Counted from the stretch's first letter, positions 8,725-17,438 are shown. The stretch: 64,000 nt of DNA from Phaeospirillum tilakii (GCF_042683125.1 NZ_JBHUIY010000014.1:31607-95606); one strand, 5' to 3'. Notes: generated from the sequence alone by a model not told the origin. Translations and numbers: made by a program.

Positions 8725-8952
8725 ATGGAGGCCGTGATGACGCGCGCGACGCTTGCCCCCGTTTCCTCGCCCCCGGCCCGGCCGTGGGATCCCTGGCGCA
8801 ATGGCGAGCCGGCGCTGGCCGACCTGATGGCCGATCCGATCATCCACCTGTTGATGCGGCGCGACGGCCTGACCCCGGCCTCGGTGTGGCCGCTGCTGGC
8901 CGAGGCCGGCGCCGCCCTCGGCCACGCCCCTTGTCGGCTGAGCGCCGCCTGA
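8725..8952 (+). CDS. Small protein of unknown function (75 aa)
   Basis: I do not recognise the family with certainty. The protein begins MEAVMTRATLAP, with an alternative ATG at 8737. A Pro/Trp-rich N-terminus precedes a compact conserved-looking part around residues 28-60, including DPIIHLLMRRDGLTP. There is no signal peptide, membrane segment or cysteine motif apart from one near-terminal Cys. It is divergently transcribed from sbp across a region with two promoters and a perfect palindrome, so it may be co-regulated with sulfate uptake (inference). Codon use matches its neighbours. Confidence 0.6.
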   Translation: MEAVMTRATLAPVSSPPARPWDPWRNGEPALADLMADPIIHLLMRRDGLTPASVWPLLAEAGAALGHAPCRLSAA

Positions 8953-9057
8953 CCGGCCACTCCGCTGCCCGGTTTTTGTTCTTTCGTCCGTCGTGCCGCT
9001 TTTCGTCGCATCCCGTCGGCGCTATGCTCCCCTGTCCGTCCGGCGACAGGAGGAATC

Positions 9058-9291
9058 ATGCCGATTTTTTCGTTTCGATGCAGCAAATGCGGTGAGGAAT
9101 TCGAGGCCTTGTTGCGCGGTGGCGAGAGTGCGGCCTGTCCGGCCTGCGCTTCGGTTGAGGTCGAGCGTCAGGTCTCGTCTCCGGCGATCGGCGGCCGGGT
9201 CAAGGCGGCGATCGGCCGCGCCCGCCAGCAGGCCGCCAAGGAAGGCCATTTCAGCAATTACAGCGCGTCCGAGCTGAAGGGCAAACTGTAG
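9058..9291 (+). CDS. FmdB-family zinc-ribbon protein
   Basis: A 77-aa protein with the FmdB-type putative regulatory zinc ribbon. It begins MPIFSFRCSKCGEEFE, with CxxC at residues 8-11 and a second pair CPAC near 30-33, together a four-cysteine Zn knuckle. A basic, Gln/Lys-rich tail follows. The RBS AGGAGG precedes the ATG. These proteins are common and small; their biological role is not established. A GC-rich hairpin follows the stop. Confidence 0.85.
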   Translation: MPIFSFRCSKCGEEFEALLRGGESAACPACASVEVERQVSSPAIGGRVKAAIGRARQQAAKEGHFSNYSASELKGKL

Positions 9292-9296
9292 CCGGC

Positions 9297-9325
9297 GGCC
9301 CGCCCGCCGCCGGCGGCGGCGGGCC
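9297..9325 (+). terminator. GC-rich hairpin after the zinc-ribbon gene
   Basis: An 8-bp stem (GGCCCGCC with GGCGGGCC) continues past one unpaired base into four more pairs. It begins 5 bp after the stop codon and lacks a strong T-run, so it may be a weak terminator. Confidence 0.4.
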
Positions 9326-9388
9326 AATCCTTTCGGCAGGGCCGGCGCGCGCTTCCGCCTCGGGACAAAGCCCGATATAGTTCCGACG

Positions 9389-9904
9389 ATGAGCCGTTCG
9401 TCCCGCCTTTCCATCGCCGCCGCCCCGGCCCTGGTCGTCCTGGCCGGCTGCGTCGCCGCTCTCGCCATCGCCTTCACCGCCCAGTACGGCGCCGGGGCGC
9501 GTCCCTGCGTGCTGTGCCTGACCGAGCGGGTGCCCTATGCCCTGGCGGTGCCGCTGCTGGCGCTGGCCTGCTGGCCGGTGCTGACGGTGGGGCTGCGCCG
9601 CCGTCTGGCCGGGCTGGCGGCGCTGGTGCTGGCGGTCAACGCCGCGATCGCCGCCTATCATGTCGGGGTCGAACAGAACTGGTGGCATTCGGCGGTGTGC
9701 GGCTCGACCCCGCCCGGTCTGGCCGAGATGGATCCCGCCACCCTCGATCTGGCGGCGGCGATGAGCCGGCCGGTCGATATGCCGCCGTGCGACCAGCCGT
9801 CCTGGTCCTATCACGGCATCACCTTCGCCGCGCTCAACGTCGCCTATTCCGCCCTGCTGGCGCTGCTGCTGGTCCGGGCCCTGGCGCCGCGCCGCCGCCG
9901 CTGA
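9389..9904 (+). CDS. dsbB: Disulfide bond formation protein B
   Basis: DsbB is an inner-membrane enzyme that reoxidises periplasmic DsbA and passes electrons to quinone. The 171-aa protein has four predicted membrane helices. The first catalytic pair is Cys40-Cys43 (CVLC) in the first periplasmic loop, and the second pair is Cys104 and Cys134 in the second loop. The layout and length match the family. No dsbA is adjacent. The gene is convergent with the nitroreductase gene, 13 bp away. Confidence 0.92.
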   Translation: MSRSSRLSIAAAPALVVLAGCVAALAIAFTAQYGAGARPCVLCLTERVPYALAVPLLALACWPVLTVGLRRRLAGLAALVLAVNAAIAAYHVGVEQNWWHSAVCGSTPPGLAEMDPATLDLAAAMSRPVDMPPCDQPSWSYHGITFAALNVAYSALLALLLVRALAPRRRR

Positions 9905-9917
9905 TCCCCCCGCCGGT

Positions 9918-10508
9918 TCAGAGCAGGGTGCAGGCCTCGGCAAAGGCGAGGCGCGGCGCGCGCGGCCGCACGAAGGCCGGATCGGGATAGCCGATGTTGA
10001 TCAGCAGGTTGCTGCGCAGGCTGGTGCCGGCGAAGAAGTCGGCATCGACCCGGGCGGCGTCGAACCCGCTCATCGGTCCGCAGGCCAGCCCGACCGCGCG
10101 CAGCGCCAGGATCAGGTAGCCGGCCTGGAGGGTGCCGCTGCGGAAGGCGGTTTCCTCGGCCAGCGCCGGCTTGTCCTGATACCAGGCGCGGGCATCGACG
10201 AACGGGTACAGCGTCGGCAGCCGTTCGAAGAAGGCGAGGTCGTGGGCGGCGATCGCGGTGACCGGGGCCGAGCGGGTCTTGTCGAGATTGCTGGGCGCCA
10301 GCGCCGGCAGCAGCCGCGCCTTGGCCTCGGCGGTGCGCAGGAACAGCACCCGCAGCGGCTGGCCGTTGGCGGCGGTCGGCCCCATCCGGGCCAGGTCCCA
10401 CGCCCGTTCCAGCGTCTCGTCCGCCACCGGCCGGTCGAGGAAACGCTGGGGGGTATGGGCGGCGTGAAACAGCAGATCCTGTCCGGCCTGATCGAGCCCC
10501 TCGGTCAT
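9918..10508 (-). CDS. Nitroreductase-family protein, RutE/malonic semialdehyde reductase type
   Basis: A 196-aa FMN-dependent oxidoreductase of the nitroreductase fold, closest in appearance to the RutE group, which reduces malonic semialdehyde or related enals with NADPH. Supporting segments are ARMGPTAANGQPLRVLFLR near 41-59, the DARAWYQDKPALAEETAFRSGTLQAGYLILALRAVGLACGPMSGFDAA region read in pieces across 122-170, and the terminal NIGYPDPAFVRPR. No other rut genes are nearby, so a specific pyrimidine-degradation role is not supported. Confidence 0.8.
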   Translation of the reverse strand: MTEGLDQAGQDLLFHAAHTPQRFLDRPVADETLERAWDLARMGPTAANGQPLRVLFLRTAEAKARLLPALAPSNLDKTRSAPVTAIAAHDLAFFERLPTLYPFVDARAWYQDKPALAEETAFRSGTLQAGYLILALRAVGLACGPMSGFDAARVDADFFAGTSLRSNLLINIGYPDPAFVRPRAPRLAFAEACTLL

Positions 10509-10606
10509 CCTGCCCCTCCTTCACCCGCTTTGTTCTTGTACTCGGCCGCCCCGATGCGGCAAACATCCCACTATAAGGGGGCCGGGGCCGGGGAGACCAG
10601 GGGAGG

Positions 10607-11620
10607 ATGCGGACAGGCTGCGCTGCCGCGGCGGTGATGATCTGGCTGTTCGGCCTGTTCGCGCTCGCGCCGCCGGTGCGGGCGGCGGACTCGGCGGTGG
10701 TGCTGCTGTATCACCGCTTCGACGATGATCGCGTCGCCGCCCTCAACACCACCTCCGACCAACTCGCCAGCCATATCGCCGAGTTGAAGAGCGGCGGCTT
10801 CACCGTGCTGCCGCTGCCCGAGATCGCCCACGCCTTGCGCGAGGGCCGGCGCCTGCCCGACAAGACGGTGGCGATCACCGTCGATGACGCCTCCTACGGC
10901 TTCTACAGCCGGGCCTGGCCGCTGCTGCGCGATGCCGGCCTGCCGGTCACCCTGTTCGTCGCCACCGACGAGATCGACCATGGCGGCGAAACCCTCGGCT
11001 GGAGCCAGCTGCGCGAATTGCGCGCCGAGGGGGTGACCATCGGCAGCCTGGGCGCCGCCCGGCTGCGTTTCCCCCGCGTCGGGGTCGAGGCCGCCGCCGC
11101 CGATCTCGGCCGCGCCCAGTCCCGCTTCGCCCAGGAACTCGGCACCGCCCCCGATCTGTTCGCCTGGCCGGGTGGCGAGGCCGACGCCATCTCGATCGCC
11201 CTGGTGCGTCAGGCCGGCTTCCTCGCCGCCTTCGGCCAGCATTCCGGTGCGCTGTGGCGCGGGTTCAATCCTTATTATCTGCCGCGCTTCATCATGATCG
11301 GGGCGCATGGCGAGCTTGACCGCTTCCGGCTGGTGGTGCGCTCGCTGCCGCTGCCGGCGGTCGATCTCACCCCGGCCGATCCGGTGGTGCGGGTCAATCC
11401 CCCCGCCTTCGGCTTCACCCTGGCCGAGGAGATCCCCGGCATCGCCGCCTTGTCCTGCTACGCCTCGCATGAGGGGCAGGTCCGGGTCGAGCAGCTCGGC
11501 CCCCGCATCGAGGTGCGGATGACCAAGCCGATCCCCCCCGGCCGCGCCCGGCTCAACTGCACCCTGCCCACCCTCGACGGCCGCTGGCGCTGGTTCGGCT
11601 GGCAGTTCGCCACCCCCTGA
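10607..11620 (+). CDS. Secreted polysaccharide deacetylase (NodB-like) family protein
   Basis: The 337-aa protein has a Sec signal peptide (hydrophobic core at residues 8-22, likely cleavage after VRA near 26). A NodB-like domain follows, with VVLLYHRF near 31-38, TVDDASYGFY near 87-96 in place of the usual TFDDG motif, and the LFVATDEI strand. A beta-rich C-terminal region of roughly 80 residues follows. Because the canonical TFDDG motif and zinc-binding histidines are not clearly preserved, catalytic deacetylation is uncertain. Probable location is periplasm or cell surface. Confidence 0.75.
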   Translation: MRTGCAAAAVMIWLFGLFALAPPVRAADSAVVLLYHRFDDDRVAALNTTSDQLASHIAELKSGGFTVLPLPEIAHALREGRRLPDKTVAITVDDASYGFYSRAWPLLRDAGLPVTLFVATDEIDHGGETLGWSQLRELRAEGVTIGSLGAARLRFPRVGVEAAAADLGRAQSRFAQELGTAPDLFAWPGGEADAISIALVRQAGFLAAFGQHSGALWRGFNPYYLPRFIMIGAHGELDRFRLVVRSLPLPAVDLTPADPVVRVNPPAFGFTLAEEIPGIAALSCYASHEGQVRVEQLGPRIEVRMTKPIPPGRARLNCTLPTLDGRWRWFGWQFATP

Positions 11621-11622
11621 GC

Positions 11623-11663
11623 GTGGGCGCCGCCCACACCCGCCAAGGGCCGGGGGCCCTTGG
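11623..11663. repeat. Family B palindromic element, half copy (B1)
   Basis: Two consecutive hairpins: GTGGGC-gcc-GCCCAC (11623-11637) and CCAAGGGCC-ggg-GGCCCTTGG (11643-11663). These match the left end of the complete family B element at 27025-27186. It lies 2 bp after the deacetylase stop and may act as its terminator. Confidence 0.75.
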
Positions 11664-11747
11664 ATCCCGATCCTTCTCCGAGCGCCCGCGGACGGCCTTG
11701 ACCGGCCGGGAGCCCATCGCTAGGGTTGCCGCTCCCCCCTTCCAGCG

Positions 11748-12635
11748 ATGGCGGTTCCGATGGCGAGCAGCGGCGCAGCGCCCAGTTTCCAGAGCCTTAT
11801 CCTCACCCTTCAGGCCTTCTGGGCCGAGCGGGGCTGTGTGATCCTCCAGCCCTACGACATGGAGGTCGGCGCCGGCACCTTTCACCCCGCCACCACCCTG
11901 CGCGCGCTGGGGCCGAAGCCGTGGCGCTGTGCCTATGTCCAGCCGTCGCGCCGGCCCAAGGACGGGCGCTATGGCGAGAATCCCAACCGGTTGCAGCATT
12001 ATTATCAGTTCCAGGTGCTGCTGAAGCCGAGCCCGGCCGATCCGCAGGGGCTCTATCTCGACAGCCTGCGCGCGCTGGGGATCGATCCCGCCGCCCATGA
12101 CATCCGTTTCGTCGAGGACGATTGGGAAAGCCCGACGCTGGGGGCCTGGGGCCTGGGCTGGGAAGTGTGGTGCGACGGGATGGAAGTCACCCAGTTCACC
12201 TATTTCCAGCAGGTCGGCGGCATCGAATGCGATCCGGTCGCGGTCGAGCTGACCTACGGGCTGGAACGGCTGGCGATGTACATCCAGGGGGTCGAGAACG
12301 TCTACGACCTGCGCTACAACGATGACGGCGTGCGCTACGGCGACATCTTCCTCGAAGCCGAGCGCGAATATTCCGCCCATAATTTCGAACATGCCGACAC
12401 CGCGATGCTGCTGCGCCATTTCGAGGACGCCGAGGCGGAATGCAATGCGCTGCTGGCGGCCCGGCTGCCGCTGCCGGCCTATGACCAATGCATCAAGGCC
12501 AGTCACCGCTTCAACCTGCTCGACGCGCGCGGGGTGATCTCGGTCGCCGAGCGGCAGGCCTATATCGGCCGGGTGCGCGCCCTGGCCAAGGCCTGTTGCG
12601 AAGGCTGGCTCGCCCGTCAGGCGGAGGAGGCGTGA
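11748..12635 (+). CDS. glyQ: Glycyl-tRNA synthetase alpha subunit
   Basis: Alpha subunit of the tetrameric (alpha2 beta2) bacterial glycyl-tRNA synthetase, which holds the class II catalytic core that activates glycine. The 295-aa protein has the highly conserved MEVGAGTFHPATTLRALGP and YVQPSRRPKDGRYGENPNR segments near residues 39-82. The start at 11748 is the first ATG; a second in-frame ATG at 11760 (MASSGAAPSF) is equally possible. The gene is followed by glyS after 2 bp. Confidence 0.96.
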   Translation: MAVPMASSGAAPSFQSLILTLQAFWAERGCVILQPYDMEVGAGTFHPATTLRALGPKPWRCAYVQPSRRPKDGRYGENPNRLQHYYQFQVLLKPSPADPQGLYLDSLRALGIDPAAHDIRFVEDDWESPTLGAWGLGWEVWCDGMEVTQFTYFQQVGGIECDPVAVELTYGLERLAMYIQGVENVYDLRYNDDGVRYGDIFLEAEREYSAHNFEHADTAMLLRHFEDAEAECNALLAARLPLPAYDQCIKASHRFNLLDARGVISVAERQAYIGRVRALAKACCEGWLARQAEEA

Positions 12636-12637
12636 TC

Positions 12638-14704
12638 ATGGCCCAGTTCCTGCTCGAAATCCTGTCCGAGGAAATTCCCGCCCGCATGCAGGCCCGCGCC
12701 GCCGAGGATCTGCGCCGGATGATCGGCGACGGCCTCGCCGCCGGCGGCATCGCCTTCGACGATGCCCGCGCCTTGGTCACCCCGCGCCGGCTGGTGCTGG
12801 CGATCGACGGGCTGCCGCTGGCCGGGCCCGATCTGTCCGAGGAACGACGCGGCCCCCGCGTCGGCGCCCCGGCCCAGGCGCTCGACGGCTTCCTCAAATC
12901 GACCGGTCTGGCCCAGGACCAGCTCGAACAGCGCGACACCGGCAAGGGGGTGTTCTGGTTCGCGGTGATCGAGCGCAAGGGCCGCGCCACCGTCGATCTG
13001 CTGCGCGAGGTGGTCGAGGCCACCCTGGCCAATTTCCCCTGGCCCAAGTCGCAGCGTTGGGGCGCCCATGACGTGCGCTGGGTGCGGCCGATCCAGTCGA
13101 TCCTGGCTTTGTTCGACGGCGCGGTGGTGCCGGTCGCCTTCGGCCCGGTCGCCGCCGCCGACACCAGCCGGGGCCATCGCTTCCTCGCCCCCGAACCGTT
13201 CGCCGTCACCGATTTCGCCGATTATCAGGCCAGGCTGCGCGCCGCCCAGGTGGTGCTCGATCCCGAGGAACGCCGCGCCGCGATCCTGGCCGGGGCCGAG
13301 GCGCTCGCCGCCGCCGAGGGGCTGCGGCTCAAGCCGGATGACGGCCTGCTGGCCGAAGTCACCGGGCTGGTCGAGGCGCCGGTGCCGCTGATCGGCAGCA
13401 TCGACGACGCCTTCATGGACGTTCCGGCCGAGGTGCTGATCACCTCGATGCGCAGCCACCAGAAATATTTCAGCCTGCTGAAGCAGGACGGGTCGCTGGC
13501 GCCGCGCTTCGTGGTGATCGCCAACATGCGGGCCGCCGACGGCGGCGCGGCGATCGTCGCCGGCAACCAGCGGGTGCTGCGCGCCCGTCTGTCCGACGCC
13601 AAGTTCTTCTGGGACACCGACCGCCGCCACCGGCTCGATTCGCGCCTGCCCAAGCTGGCCGAGCGCACCTTCTATGCCGGGCTCGGCTCGATGCTCGACA
13701 AGGCCGGCCGCATCGCCGCGCTGGCGGCCGAGATCGCCCGCCGCCTCGGCGCCGACGCCGCCCTGGCCGAGCGCGCCGGCCGGCTGGCCAAGGCCGATCT
13801 GTCGTCGGAAATGGTCGGCGAGTTCCCCGAACTCCAGGGGATCATGGGCCGCTATTACGCCCGCAACGACGGCGAGGATCCGGCGGTGGCCGAGGCGATC
13901 GCGGCGCATTACGCCCCGGTCGGCCCGTCCGACGCCTGCCCGACCGCCCCGGTGGCGGTGGCGGTGGCGCTGGCCGACAAGATCGATTCGCTGGTCGGTT
14001 TCTTCGCCATCGACGAAAAGCCGACCGGTTCGAAGGATCCGTTCGCCCTGCGCCGCGCCGCGCTCGGCGTGATCCGGCTGATCGGCGAGAACAAGTTGCG
14101 CCTGTCGCTGGCCGCGCTGTTCGCCCATGCCCATGGGCTCTATCCGGCCGGGCTGAAGCGCGATGCCGCCACCACCACCGCCGATCTGTTGGCCTTCTTC
14201 GCCGACCGCCTCGCCGTCGCCTGGAAGGAACAGGGGATCCGTCACGACCTGATCGCGGCGGTGTTCGCGCTGGGCGGTCAGGACGATCTGGTGCTGCTGC
14301 GCCAGCGGGTCGAGGCGCTGGCCGGGTTCCTCGCCTCGGACGACGGCGCCAACCTGCTGATCGCCTATCGCCGCGCCGCCAACATCGTCCGCATCGAGGA
14401 GAAGAAGGACGGCATCCGCTTCACCGGCACGGTCGATCCGGCGGTGCTGGTCGAGGCCGAGGAACAGGCCCTGGCCGCCGCGCTCGACGCGGTCGGGCCG
14501 GCGGTGGCCCAGGCGGTGGCGGGCGAGGATTTCGCGGCGGCGATGGCGGCGCTGGCCACCCTGCGCCGGCCGCTCGACGCCTTCTTCGACCGCGTCACCG
14601 TCAACGCCCCCGAGCCGGAACGCCGCGTCGCCCGCCTGACCCTGCTCGCCGCGATCGGCGCGGCGATGGAGGCGGTGGCCGATTTCTCCCGGGTCGAAGG
14701 CTGA
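12638..14704 (+). CDS. glyS: Glycyl-tRNA synthetase beta subunit
   Basis: Beta subunit, needed for tRNA recognition. The 688-aa protein starts MAQFLLEILSEEIPARMQ, a family signature, and contains SMRSHQKYF near residue 271 and DLSSEMVGEFPELQGIMG near 386-403, both highly conserved. The C-terminal anticodon-binding-like region is intact. It follows glyQ after 2 bp, with the RBS GGAGGAGG inside the glyQ 3' end. A family A element follows its stop within 10 bp. Confidence 0.96.
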   Translation: MAQFLLEILSEEIPARMQARAAEDLRRMIGDGLAAGGIAFDDARALVTPRRLVLAIDGLPLAGPDLSEERRGPRVGAPAQALDGFLKSTGLAQDQLEQRDTGKGVFWFAVIERKGRATVDLLREVVEATLANFPWPKSQRWGAHDVRWVRPIQSILALFDGAVVPVAFGPVAAADTSRGHRFLAPEPFAVTDFADYQARLRAAQVVLDPEERRAAILAGAEALAAAEGLRLKPDDGLLAEVTGLVEAPVPLIGSIDDAFMDVPAEVLITSMRSHQKYFSLLKQDGSLAPRFVVIANMRAADGGAAIVAGNQRVLRARLSDAKFFWDTDRRHRLDSRLPKLAERTFYAGLGSMLDKAGRIAALAAEIARRLGADAALAERAGRLAKADLSSEMVGEFPELQGIMGRYYARNDGEDPAVAEAIAAHYAPVGPSDACPTAPVAVAVALADKIDSLVGFFAIDEKPTGSKDPFALRRAALGVIRLIGENKLRLSLAALFAHAHGLYPAGLKRDAATTTADLLAFFADRLAVAWKEQGIRHDLIAAVFALGGQDDLVLLRQRVEALAGFLASDDGANLLIAYRRAANIVRIEEKKDGIRFTGTVDPAVLVEAEEQALAAALDAVGPAVAQAVAGEDFAAAMAALATLRRPLDAFFDRVTVNAPEPERRVARLTLLAAIGAAMEAVADFSRVEG

Positions 14705-14711
14705 CGTCTCG

Positions 14712-14828
14712 GCGGGCTGCCGCCCGCACCCGCTTGGAGGCTGGCGCCTCCAAACCTCCCTTTTTTTCATCGATGAAAACAAAGGGGGGCCGGGGCATCG
14801 CCCCGGCCGGGTGCGGGCGGGAGCCCGC
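14712..14828. repeat. Family A palindromic element, complete copy (A1)
   Basis: A 117-bp element with 21-bp terminal inverted repeats at 14712-14732 and 14808-14828, differing at one base. Inside are hairpins TTGGAGGC-tggc-GCCTCCAA (14734-14753) followed by T7 (14761-14767), a palindromic centre around ATCGAT, and CCGGGGC-atc-GCCCCGG (14790-14806). The hairpin plus T-run makes a plausible glyS terminator. Related copies are at 31736, 41582 and 53091. There is no coding capacity. Confidence 0.85.
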
Positions 14829-14893
14829 TTTAATCACTTGTTATAGGCCGCCTGATATAGCTGACTCCGCCCGGTCAAAGGGAGGGAGGCATC

Positions 14894-15198
14894 ATGGCGG
14901 CCAAGTCGCGCAGCGAAATCATCGGCGACATCGAGGACTTCATCGCGCGCAACGGCGGCGAGTTCGGCGGGTGGTATGTCGGGGTGGCGGCGGCGCCCCG
15001 GGCCAAGCTGCAACGCCAGCACCGGGTCAAGGACAAGGGCGACGCCTGCATCGCCCGCCGCGCCAGGGATGAATACGAGGCGCACGAGGTGGCGGAATAT
15101 TTCCGCACCACCCGGGGCACCCGGGGCCGGGCGGGCAACCGGGCGATGCCGATGTCTGCGTCTACGGCTACAAGATCAAGTCGCACACCAAGCCGTGA
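14894..15198 (+). pseudogene. Frameshifted small gene of unknown function (possible GIY-YIG-like)
   Basis: Reading from the ATG at 14894 (MAAKSRSEIIGDIEDFIARN; RBS GGAGGGAGG) gives a plausible small protein to about residue 78. The frame then runs into an Arg/Ser-rich non-protein-like tail. The other frame resumes with sensible sequence, ending VCVYGYKIKSHTKP and a stop at 15196-15198. A single missing base in the GC-rich tract about 15105-15135 would explain both. The intact product would be about 101 aa. WYVGVAAAPRAKLQRQH is loosely reminiscent of the GIY-YIG nuclease fold. Either a true frameshift mutation or a sequencing error. Confidence 0.6.
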
Positions 15199-15201
15199 GG
15201 C

Positions 15202-16011
15202 TCAGCCCGGCTTGCGGGCCAGCCAGCTGCGCTTGAGCAGGGTGTAGAGCCGGACCTCGGTCTGCTGGCGGGGGTCGAGCCGCGCCGCCAGTTCGGCCCG
15301 GGCCAGCGCCAGCAATTCCGCCCCGGTGGTGGGGGCGGCCAGCAGCGAGGTCACCAGCTCGCGCCGGATCAGCGGCGGATAGGCCAGGATCTCGCGCAGC
15401 AGCGCGGCCTTGATCACCATCGAGATCCGTTCGCTGGCGAACAGCCGGTCGACACACATCGCATAGATGCCGAAATCGAGCTTGCCGGCGACCTGCCGGG
15501 TGAAATCGAGGAACTCGTCAACGAAGGCGCCGTGCGAGATCCGTCCCTCGCCCAGCAGGCGGACCACGTCGAGGAAGGCGCGGTAGCGCTGGCGGGCGAC
15601 GCCGATGCTGTCGCCCAGTTCGGCGGCGAGGTCGCGGATGCGGGCCTCGCGGAAATGGGTCTGGATCAGGCTTTCCGCCGAATCCCGGGCTTCCGGGGCG
15701 AAGGCGGTGTCCTCGATCAGGGCGAACAGCCGCTCGTAGCGGTCGCGCTCGCCGGCGCCCAGCTTGCTGGCGGCGACGCCGAGCGGAATCAGCGCGGCGC
15801 GGGCGACCTGGCCGTCGCGGGCGACGATCGCCGCCATCGACAGGGCAGCGGGGTCGGGAATCGAGCCGTCGAGCAGGTCGTCGGTGATCACCAGCCGCTG
15901 GCCCGGGGCCAGGCTGAGGTTGGTGTCGAGCGCGCCGCATTCCATGAAATGGGCGGCCAGATCGAACGGCGCGGACGCGGCCGGCGCGAGCGGGAACGGG
16001 GTCGGTGCCAT
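15202..16011 (-). CDS. Conserved-looking protein of unknown function (269 aa)
   Basis: I do not recognise the family. It is a soluble, mostly helical protein with no signal peptide, membrane segment or cofactor motif. The N-terminal 110 residues include LSLAPGQRLVITDDLLDGSIPDP, read in parts. The rest is Arg/Glu/Leu-rich helices ending in VRLYTLLKRSWLARKPG. I chose the ATG at 16011 (MAPTPF); the frame continues upstream but with low-complexity sequence. It lies 76 bp downstream of crtC on the same strand, so it could be cotranscribed with it. Confidence 0.65.
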   Translation of the reverse strand: MAPTPFPLAPAASAPFDLAAHFMECGALDTNLSLAPGQRLVITDDLLDGSIPDPAALSMAAIVARDGQVARAALIPLGVAASKLGAGERDRYERLFALIEDTAFAPEARDSAESLIQTHFREARIRDLAAELGDSIGVARQRYRAFLDVVRLLGEGRISHGAFVDEFLDFTRQVAGKLDFGIYAMCVDRLFASERISMVIKAALLREILAYPPLIRRELVTSLLAAPTTGAELLALARAELAARLDPRQQTEVRLYTLLKRSWLARKPG

Positions 16012-16087
16012 CGGCGCATTGAGCCATAGAACCGGGGCGGCGGCAAGCGCGGCCCGGCGCCGCGCCGGACCGCGCCCGGTCCGTGGT

Positions 16088-17230
16088 TCAGGCGAAGCGG
16101 CGCGGCATGCGGAACGGCAGCAGCGCCTGGACCCAGCTCTTGCCGAAGCGGTCGAGGCACAGGCTTTCATGCACCCCGGTCACCTTCTCGCCGAACAGAT
16201 GGGTGCCGATCACCGAGCGGGTGTAGAACGGCGTGTCCTCCAGCGCCTCGACCAGCCGGGCGGAGTGGCCCGCATCGGCGCGGGTCTCGCGCCACACCTT
16301 CCACGCGCCGGTCGGCAGCGGGGCGGGGGGCGGCGGCTCGCGGTCCTCGACCTTGCCGTCACGGCCGATCTTCAGCGCCACCGCGAGGTCGGTGCCGTCG
16401 CGGCGGGTGACGTCGTACAGCACCGCGGTGCCGTCCGACAGCGGGGCGCGGGCCCAGGTCCAGCGGGTGAACGAGCTTTCGAGCGGCACCGCGCCGTTGT
16501 TGCCGTCGAAATAGCCCGGGCCGGACCAGCTGAGGCCGGGCTGGCTCAGTTCGACCTCGACCCGGGCCTCGGGGGCGAACGGGGTCCAGCAATGCTCGCC
16601 CTTGGCGTCGAGCCGGACGGTGTGGCGGGTCAGCACGCGGGGATGGACCCGCACCGTGCCGCGAATCCGGCCGGGCAGGGGGAAGGTCCGTTCCGACAGG
16701 CGGATTTCCAGCGCGCTGCCGGTCCAGCGCAGCGCGCTCGGCCCGATCACCAGGGTGTCGGCGGTGCGGTGCACCGCCGCGCGCCGGCGCTCGGTCATCG
16801 CCCAGCCCCGGGGGGCGGCGCCGTAGAGGCAGACATTGACCGAGCAATGGTCGAGCGGGTCGGCCTCCCGGCCCCGCCGCGCCCAGGCGTAATAAGGAGA
16901 GAACACGCTGCCGAGGAAGAAGATCAGGGTCAGGGCGTGGCGGCCGTCGTCGCTGATCGCGTCGATGTACCACCACGCATAGCCCGAGGCCGGCACCGGC
17001 AGGTCGAAACGGGGGCCGCCCCGGTCGTTGAAGGCGTCGGGGCGGGGCGAAGCGAAGCGGCGGCCGCAGGGCAGCGGGCCGGGGTCGGGCAGATCGGTTT
17101 CGGAGGGGCGGATCAGGCCTTCGATCAGGCCGTCGGCGGCGCGGCCGGTGTCGATCGCGGCGGGATCGCCGCTGCCGCCGCGCAGCGCGGGGCGAATCCT
17201 CAGGGAAGGGCGAAGCCCGTTCAATCGCAT
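16088..17230 (-). CDS. crtC: Carotenoid 1,2-hydratase (hydroxyneurosporene synthase)
   Basis: CrtC adds water to the 1,2 double bond of acyclic carotenoids such as neurosporene and lycopene, an early step of the spheroidene/spirilloxanthin pathways. The 380-aa protein shows the family core FNDRGGPRFDLP, YAWWYIDAISDDGRHALTLI (in parts) and FFLGSVFSPYYAWARR near residues 66-118, and the later HRTADTLVIGPS and YFDGNNGAVPLE segments. It is divergent from crtE across 208 bp. No crtD, crtF or crtA lies in the window. Confidence 0.92.
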   Translation of the reverse strand: MRLNGLRPSLRIRPALRGGSGDPAAIDTGRAADGLIEGLIRPSETDLPDPGPLPCGRRFASPRPDAFNDRGGPRFDLPVPASGYAWWYIDAISDDGRHALTLIFFLGSVFSPYYAWARRGREADPLDHCSVNVCLYGAAPRGWAMTERRRAAVHRTADTLVIGPSALRWTGSALEIRLSERTFPLPGRIRGTVRVHPRVLTRHTVRLDAKGEHCWTPFAPEARVEVELSQPGLSWSGPGYFDGNNGAVPLESSFTRWTWARAPLSDGTAVLYDVTRRDGTDLAVALKIGRDGKVEDREPPPPAPLPTGAWKVWRETRADAGHSARLVEALEDTPFYTRSVIGTHLFGEKVTGVHESLCLDRFGKSWVQALLPFRMPRRFA

Positions 17231-17438
17231 CTCTTTTCCGTCTCCGCCGGGAGTCCTGGGCCGGGTGGGGCCGGACCCCGGCGGCGCCGGCCCCGGCGGC
17301 TAGGTGTGGTCGAAATCCCCGCCGCTGTCACGGGAAAAACGTGCCGTCCTGCCCCGGTCGCGAGTCCCTTCCCACGGCCGGCGGAATTTGACATATTGGC
17401 GACCACGGGACGTTTCAGGACTTTGACAGGGGGACAAC

